From: an uncultured Erysipelotrichaceae bacterium
GTDB lineage: Bacteria; Bacillota_I; Bacilli_A; Erysipelotrichales; Erysipelotrichaceae
DNA length: 64,000 bases
NCBI GenBank assembly: GCA_900315065.1
Contig: OMXQ01000001.1
Location: forward strand, 16,054 to 80,053
Direction of reading: 5' to 3'
The notes under the pieces are model-generated. The model saw only the letters and a list, made by a program, of their open reading frames with translations. It did no database searches and was not told the DNA's origin. Numbering within the stretch: position 1 is the first letter of the stretch; each line of letters starts with the position of its first letter. The position numbers were made by a program, and so were the translations under genes. Below, piece by piece: positions 63,898 through 64,000 of this stretch.

Positions 63898-64000
63898 TCA
63901 GAATCGCTCTTTTCTAGCTAAGTGTTGGCGTTGTACCTTGGAACGTACAGCCCTTCTCTGACCTTCAGCTATACTCACATATGTAAATGAGGTAAGCGTA
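63898..64000 (-). other. Open minus-strand frame at the window edge (possible 3' end of a gene) or structured RNA
   Basis: On the minus strand one frame is open from the window edge for 33 codons, ending with QRRAVRSKVQR and then QHLARKERF before a TGA. Its codons (CAA, TTA, ATA, CGA and AGG) are unlike the neighbouring genes. I do not recognise the peptide. The plus strand also has short inverted repeats, so an RNA or regulatory element is equally possible. The window ends before this can be settled. Confidence 0.2.

Overview
The window looks like chromosomal core genome of a low-to-moderate GC Gram-positive bacterium (Firmicutes/Bacillota). My best guess is the class Erysipelotrichia (Erysipelotrichaceae or a close relative). 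The basis is Firmicutes-only genes and gene orders: polA-mutM-coaE-dnaB-dnaI, rnhC/cvpA-mutS2-uvrC, lon-engB, murG-murB-divIB, asp23-yloV-recG-rnc, RNase J, RNase HIII, MutS2, DivIB and an HrcA/CIRCE-controlled dnaK operon. Many Shine-Dalgarno sites are strong AGGAGG types and sigma-A-like promoters are common. The placement below phylum level is inference. I see no prophage, insertion sequence, CRISPR array or rRNA; there is one tRNA gene. Layout: (1) 1-8951, a rightward DNA repair and replication block: radC (cut by the window edge), an AI-2E family membrane protein, a ZnuA-like lipoprotein that has lost its metal-binding histidines, polA, mutM, coaE, dnaB, dnaI. (2) 9009-13299, glycolysis (pfkA, pyk), a metallo-beta-lactamase-fold hydrolase, and a tandem NTF2-like protein interrupted by a frameshift at a run of eight A. 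(3) 13411-18300, leftward rnjA and def, divergent from ftsW/rodA-rsmD-coaD, with the two divergent promoters sharing one overlapping -35 region. (4) 18338-25754, the heat-shock block hrcA-grpE-dnaK-dnaJ, behind a promoter flanked by two CIRCE operators, followed by clpB. (5) 26063-35115, HAD hydrolases, purA, mrp, a two-component system, a YdcF-like membrane protein, rubrerythrin and a DEAD-box helicase. (6) 35207-46345, a TSCPD protein, an unknown protein, lspA, rluD, a rhomboid protease, dCMP deaminase, rnhC, cvpA, mutS2, uvrC, a small membrane protein, a YfcE-like phosphoesterase, tRNA-Arg(UCU) and a DUF3196-like protein. (7) 46477-56018, proteostasis and cell envelope genes: tig, lon, engB, murG, murB, divIB, asp23, yloV. 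(8) 56310-64000, a lipoprotein with two tandem domains, recG, rnc, galK, a HerA-like ATPase, a macro-domain protein and a histidine phosphatase. Several functions cluster: protein quality control (HrcA regulon, ClpB, trigger factor, Lon), DNA repair (PolA, MutM, MutS2, UvrC, RecG, RadC), RNA processing (RNase J, RNase III, RNase HIII, RsmD, RluD) and envelope synthesis (FtsW/RodA, MurG, MurB, DivIB, LspA). The most notable non-routine observations are the frameshifted tandem NTF2-like gene, the histidine-less ZnuA-like lipoprotein, the duplicated lipoprotein with a complex upstream region, the overlapping def/ftsW promoters, the unusual lon leader, and a recurring promoter layout in which the -10 box ends 6-7 bases before the start codon, suggesting leaderless mRNAs. 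All functional calls rest on motif recognition by eye; no database search was run.
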